Origin: Clostridium pascui
Lineage (GTDB): Bacteria > Bacillota > Clostridia > Clostridiales > Clostridiaceae
Assembly (NCBI RefSeq): GCF_016908015.1
Contig: NZ_JAFBDB010000006.1
Coordinates: 1 to 64,000 of the forward strand
Direction: 5' to 3'
Length of the DNA: 64,000 bases
Shown here: positions 60,867-64,000 of the stretch, in pieces
Layout: every line of letters begins with the position of its first letter
Numbering within the stretch: position 1 is the first letter of the stretch
Notes under the pieces: model-generated
Seen by the model: only the letters and a program-made list of their open reading frames with translations
What the model was told of the DNA's origin: nothing
Databases searched by the model: none
Position numbers and translations under genes: made by a program

Positions 60867-60875
60867 GTGAGTAAT

Positions 60876-61334
60876 ATGCATAATATCTTAACAAAAGAAG
60901 ATTTAGAAGCCTTGCAAAGGGAATATGATTATAGAAATACAACGCTAAGAGCAGAAATAGCCCGAGAAAAGATGGTGGCAGCGGCACATGGTGACAGATC
61001 GGAAAATGCTGAGTATATAGCAGCTAAACAGCGATATTATGAAAATAACCGAAGATTAGGTTATTTAAGAAGGATGATTAGAACATCAAAAGTAGCAGAT
61101 GATGTTAACATTGATGAATGCAATATTGGAGATAAAATACTTATAGAATTTATAGAAGATAGTGAAAATCAGGAAATAACTTTAACTACTACATTAAAAA
61201 GCAATCCAATGGAATGGTTTATTGGAGTAGAATCTCCACTAGGAGCTGCCATATATAAAAAGAAAGTTGGCAGTACCTGCGTAGTAAGTTCACCTGAAGG
61301 TGATTATACAATTAAAATACTTAAAATTATATAG
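60876..61334 (+). CDS. GreA/GreB-like transcription elongation factor
   Basis: This 152-residue protein has a coiled-coil N-terminus with the tip AAAHGDRSENAEYIAAK, whose Asp and Glu match the residues that stimulate RNA cleavage in stalled RNA polymerase. The C-terminal FKBP-like domain follows (about 75-152). GTG at 60867 overlaps GAAAGGTGAG, so ATG 60876 is chosen. It is probably a second Gre paralogue, since it stands apart from the usual greA-lysS context. Confidence 0.88.
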   Translation: MHNILTKEDLEALQREYDYRNTTLRAEIAREKMVAAAHGDRSENAEYIAAKQRYYENNRRLGYLRRMIRTSKVADDVNIDECNIGDKILIEFIEDSENQEITLTTTLKSNPMEWFIGVESPLGAAIYKKKVGSTCVVSSPEGDYTIKILKII

Positions 61335-61335
61335 A

Positions 61336-61388
61336 AACTTGCCATGTGCCACGTGCCACCCACGTGGCAAGTGGCAAGTTTATTTTTT
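61336..61388 (+). terminator. Terminator containing REP-like copy 8
   Basis: AACTTGCCATGTGCCACGTG pairs with CACGTGGCAAGTGGCAAGTT (two mismatches) and is followed by TATTTTTT. Its right part (61353-61378) is a variant of the 26-bp element. It begins two bases after the gre stop codon. Confidence 0.9.
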
Positions 61389-61420
61389 GCATATAAGCTT
61401 ATAAATATACATAAAACCTA

Positions 61421-61449
61421 TTGCATCATTATGCAGATAGTAGTATAAT
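61421..61449 (+). promoter_or_regulatory. Promoter of the amino-acid ABC operon
   Basis: TTGCAT (61421-61426) and TATAAT (61444-61449), 17-base spacer. No T-box or other riboswitch was recognised between it and the gene. Confidence 0.7.
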
Positions 61450-61493
61450 TATTCTATCGTCAAATTAAGTAGTAAATATTAGGGGGAAAGACA

Positions 61494-62312
61494 ATGAAAA
61501 AAGTGATAAAGTTTATTCTTGCATTAACATTATGTACTGTTGCACTAGCTGGATGTGGGAAAAAAGCTGATTCAGCTCCAGCAGCTGCTGAAAATAGTGG
61601 AAAAGCATTATCAGGAAAACACTTGAAGGTTGCTATGAGTGCTAACTATAAGTACTTTGAAACAGTAACAGTAGATTCAAAGGGGAAAGAAGTATATGAA
61701 GGGTTAGACATAGATATTTTAAACAAAATGTCAGAAGACCTTGGTTTCACATATGAAATAATGAATATGCCTTTTTCTAGTTTAATTGGTTCTCTTCAAG
61801 CAAAGCAAGCGGATTTCGTAATCTCTGGAATGAGTTATACTGAAGAACGTGCTAAAAGCATAGACTTTTCAGACAAATATGCTACAGGTAAAGTTGGGGT
61901 ATTAATAAAGAAGGGGTCAAATATAGACTCAGTAGCAGACTTGGATGGTAAAAAAGTTGCATGTAGTACAGGTACTAACTACGAGGATATCATTAAAAAA
62001 ATTAAAGGGGCGCAATTAGTAACATTTGACGGTCAAGCTGCAGTTACTCAGGAATTAGCTATGGGGCGTGTAGATGCAGCAATCACTGGTGGAACAGCAG
62101 CTAAGAAAATATCATCAGAAAATGAGGGGCTATCATTTTTCGTTATAAATTCAAAAGAAGTAGAGTTAGGATCCTTAGATACATTTAATATTGGTTTCCC
62201 AAAAGGAAGCGAACTTGTACCTGTTTTCAATAAAGAAATTAAAAAATTAAAAGAAGATGGTACATTAAAACAAATAATTACAAAATGGCTAGGGGAAGAT
62301 TACGTAGATTAA
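61494..62312 (+). CDS. Amino-acid ABC transporter binding lipoprotein
   Basis: This 272-residue family-3 solute-binding protein has a lipoprotein signal (VALAGCGKK) and the typical YEGLDIDILNKMSEDLGF and ISGMSYTEERAKSIDFSD motifs. It binds a polar amino acid; which one is not clear. It is followed by its permease and ATPase, forming a complete importer. Confidence 0.93.
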   Translation: MKKVIKFILALTLCTVALAGCGKKADSAPAAAENSGKALSGKHLKVAMSANYKYFETVTVDSKGKEVYEGLDIDILNKMSEDLGFTYEIMNMPFSSLIGSLQAKQADFVISGMSYTEERAKSIDFSDKYATGKVGVLIKKGSNIDSVADLDGKKVACSTGTNYEDIIKKIKGAQLVTFDGQAAVTQELAMGRVDAAITGGTAAKKISSENEGLSFFVINSKEVELGSLDTFNIGFPKGSELVPVFNKEIKKLKEDGTLKQIITKWLGEDYVD

Positions 62313-62419
62313 TACTTTAAAATAATTTAACTAGAAAAAGAGATAGTACAAGCTGTAGAGATTACTGGTGGGAAGGTGATTTTTATGGCTTGTATCTAAT
62401 TTTATAAAGGAGAATTTGT

Positions 62420-63091
62420 ATGCAACTTGATTTTAGTTTTATGATGAAATATTTGCCCTATTTATATCGTGCAACCATTACAACTATTAATGTAACAGCT
62501 GTATCTTTATTACTAGGCATACTGATTTCTATTCCATTATCGCTTATGAAATTATCAAGATTTAAGGTGCTGAGAGCATTTGGAGCATTTTACACATCTG
62601 TTTTTAGAGGAGTACCTCTATTAGTACAGGTGTTTATGGTATATTTCGGACTTCCGCAATTATTTCCTGCACTAAAAGCTCTTTCAAATTTTGAGTTAGG
62701 ATGTATTACTTTTGCATTTAATTCAGCAGCGTACATTTCTGAAAGTTTGCGTGGAGGTATTCAGGCAGTAGATGTAGGACAAAGGGAAGCTGCAATGGCC
62801 CTTGGGATACCTTATGGAAAAACTATTAGGGATATTATATTTCCACAGGCTATTAAAAGTGTCATGCCAAGTTTAATTAATGAGTTTATTGGACTTATGA
62901 AAAATACTACGTTAATTTCCACCATTGGAGTTGTGGAATTACTGCGAGCTGGACAAATGATTGTATCGGATACTTATCGTGCCTTTGAACCTTATGCAGT
63001 TATTTCTGTGTATTATTACTTTTTAGTAATGGTGTTATCTATGATAGGAAAATGGGTAGAAAGGCGAGTGAATAGAAGTGATAAACGTTAA
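62420..63091 (+). CDS. Amino-acid ABC transporter permease
   Basis: This 223-residue His/Glu/Gln/Arg-type permease has five predicted helices, with the start of the conserved domain at [17 protein letters not shown] and the EAA-type loop [15 protein letters not shown]. It overlaps the ATPase gene by 14 bases. It probably functions as a homodimer. Confidence 0.94.
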   Translation: MQLDFSFMMKYLPYLYRATITTINVTAVSLLLGILISIPLSLMKLSRFKVLRAFGAFYTSVFRGVPLLVQVFMVYFGLPQLFPALKALSNFELGCITFAFNSAAYISESLRGGIQAVDVGQREAAMALGIPYGKTIRDIIFPQAIKSVMPSLINEFIGLMKNTTLISTIGVVELLRAGQMIVSDTYRAFEPYAVISVYYYFLVMVLSMIGKWVERRVNRSDKR

Positions 63092-63800
63092 GAATGTGTC
63101 AAAAACTTTTGGCAGACTCACAGTACTTAATAATATTTCTATGGAAATTAAAAAAGGTGAAATTGTAGCTATAATTGGCCCTTCTGGAAGCGGAAAATCA
63201 ACACTGCTTAGATGTATGAATTTACTGGAGACTCCAACTTCAGGTAAGATTTTTATTGATGAGGTTGATATTACTGACAAAGATACAGATATAATGGCAA
63301 TAAGACAAAGAGTTGGAATGGTATTTCAGCATTTTAACTTGTTTCCTCATATGACTGTTATGGAAAATATGATTTATGCGCCTACAAAGGTGAAAAAGAT
63401 GAGCAAAAGTGAAGCTGAAGATAAAGCAATGAAGCTTCTTTCACAGGTTGGACTTTCTGAAAAAGCAGCGGTATACCCGGCAACTCTTTCTGGAGGACAA
63501 AAACAGCGTGTTGCCATAGCTCGTGCTCTTGCTATGGATCCTGAAGTGATTTTATTTGATGAGCCTACAAGTGCCCTTGACCCAGAGATGGTAAAAGAAG
63601 TGCTCAATGTAATTAAGGGCCTTGCAGGTACTGGTATTACCATGGTGCTGGTAACTCATGAAATGGGCTTTGCTCGTGAAGTGGCGGATCGTATTTGCTT
63701 TTTAGATGGAGGACAGATAATTGAAGATGATACTCCTCAAGTTTTCTTCTCAAAACCAAAATCTGATCGTGCTAGAGAATTCTTAGAAAAGGTAATGTAA
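63078..63800 (+). CDS. Amino-acid ABC transporter ATPase (GlnQ type)
   Basis: This 240-residue ATPase has Walker [10 protein letters not shown], signature [15 protein letters not shown] and Walker [15 protein letters not shown]. It starts with GTG inside the permease gene (GGCGAGTG nearby), so the two are coupled. A REP-like element follows two bases after the stop. Confidence 0.96.
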   Translation: MINVKNVSKTFGRLTVLNNISMEIKKGEIVAIIGPSGSGKSTLLRCMNLLETPTSGKIFIDEVDITDKDTDIMAIRQRVGMVFQHFNLFPHMTVMENMIYAPTKVKKMSKSEAEDKAMKLLSQVGLSEKAAVYPATLSGGQKQRVAIARALAMDPEVILFDEPTSALDPEMVKEVLNVIKGLAGTGITMVLVTHEMGFAREVADRICFLDGGQIIEDDTPQVFFSKPKSDRAREFLEKVM

Positions 63801-63801
63801 A

Positions 63802-63827
63802 GTGCCACCCTAGTGGCAAGTGGCAAG
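63802..63827 (+). repeat. 26-bp REP-like element, copy 9 (variant)
   Basis: Begins GTGCCACCCTAGTGG, otherwise like copy 1, and starts two bases after the ATPase stop codon. Confidence 0.88.
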
Positions 63828-63875
63828 TTTAAAATGCAGAAAAAGTTACAGCGGTTTTTAAAATATCTTTTAAAC

Positions 63876-63912
63876 AAAAAACTATGCTAAAATATTTTAG
63901 CATAGTTTTTAC
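63876..63912 (+). terminator. Strong terminator
   Basis: AAAAACTATGCTAAAA pairs with TTTTAGCATAGTTTTT around a three-base loop. Confidence 0.93.
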
Positions 63913-63947
63913 ATTCGATTATTTAAGTCTTAGCGGAGGATATAAAA

Positions 63948-64000
63948 ATGGTGTGTCTTGGCTATAGAGGGAGATTACTATCTTTAGTGTTTTTTATCTT
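63948..64000 (+). CDS. Start of a gene cut by the window edge
   Basis: GCGGAGGA precedes an ATG and an open frame that runs to the end (MVCLGYRGRLLSLVFFI), suggesting a hydrophobic N-terminus. Too little is present to identify it. Confidence 0.45.
   Translation, partial: MVCLGYRGRLLSLVFFI

Noticed and set aside
61335-61493. Riboswitch or T-box before the amino-acid transporter
   Set aside because: Only a terminator and a normal promoter are visible; the leader is too short.

Overview
The window looks like chromosome of a low-GC Clostridium (sensu stricto type). The evidence is AT-rich DNA, strong GGAGG-type ribosome binding sites, GTG/TTG starts, hairpin plus T-run terminators, and families typical of clostridia (DUF4317, DUF3784, DUF1659/DUF2922 with a small sigma factor, YfjL-like, TAXI-TRAP). 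No rRNA and no intact transposase gene was seen. Seven tRNA genes lie on the minus strand near 59.7-60.6 kb.

Layout. 1-0.8 kb: a 21-copy, 19-bp tandem array and a tiny hydrophobic ORF. 0.9-11.7 kb: a defence-type block with a complete type I restriction-modification system (hsdR-hsdM-hsdS), a PLD-nuclease/SF2 helicase/DUF3427 protein and an Rpn-family nuclease. 11.9-16.1 kb: a minus-strand sigma-factor cluster with a broken DUF2922 gene, divergent from a DnaD-like/DnaB-like replication pair. 16-21.9 kb: small accessory genes, including a MntA/HepT type VII toxin-antitoxin pair, a cytidine deaminase, YjbQ, an XRE regulator joined to a peptide deformylase, and a thioredoxin stub. 21.9-32.1 kb: a sugar-acid catabolic cluster (PrpR-like regulator, Fe-dependent alcohol dehydrogenase, PdxA2, DUF1537 kinase, TAXI-TRAP receptor and permease, DapA-family aldolase, YhcH-family protein). 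32-38.7 kb: small proteins, a zinc-knuckle Cys-rich protein and a TetR-controlled ABC-2 exporter operon. 38.7-49.4 kb: a complete assimilatory sulfate-reduction operon (Sbp-CysT-CysW-CysA, AprA-AprB, CysD-CysN, sulfite reductase). It sits behind a strong promoter and a 19-codon leader ORF ending in three Cys codons. 49.5-59.6 kb: flavoproteins, a DUF4317 protein, phosphatases, a DUF362 protein and an XRE/membrane-protein pair. 59.7-64 kb: tRNAs, a GreA-like factor, an amino-acid ABC transporter and the start of one more gene.

How genes work together. Sulfate would be imported by the SulT transporter, activated to APS by CysDN, reduced to sulfite by AprAB and to sulfide by the siroheme reductase; the poly-Cys leader suggests control by cysteine supply. 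In the sugar-acid cluster, a TRAP-imported acid would be phosphorylated by the DUF1537 kinase and oxidised by PdxA2, with the aldolase and Fe-ADH acting on related intermediates; the true substrate cannot be read from sequence.

The window is also rich in small repeats. A 26-bp REP-like element occurs nine times, nearly always just after stop codons. There is a 140-bp foldback element, two copies of a MITE-like element, repeated AGCCAATGCTT hairpins, and decayed duplicates of yjbQ and of a 47-codon gene. The strongest candidates for new biology are the poly-Cys leader, the stop-codon-associated repeat family, the atypical PrpR-like regulator with its sugar-acid cluster, and the CCHC zinc-knuckle protein.
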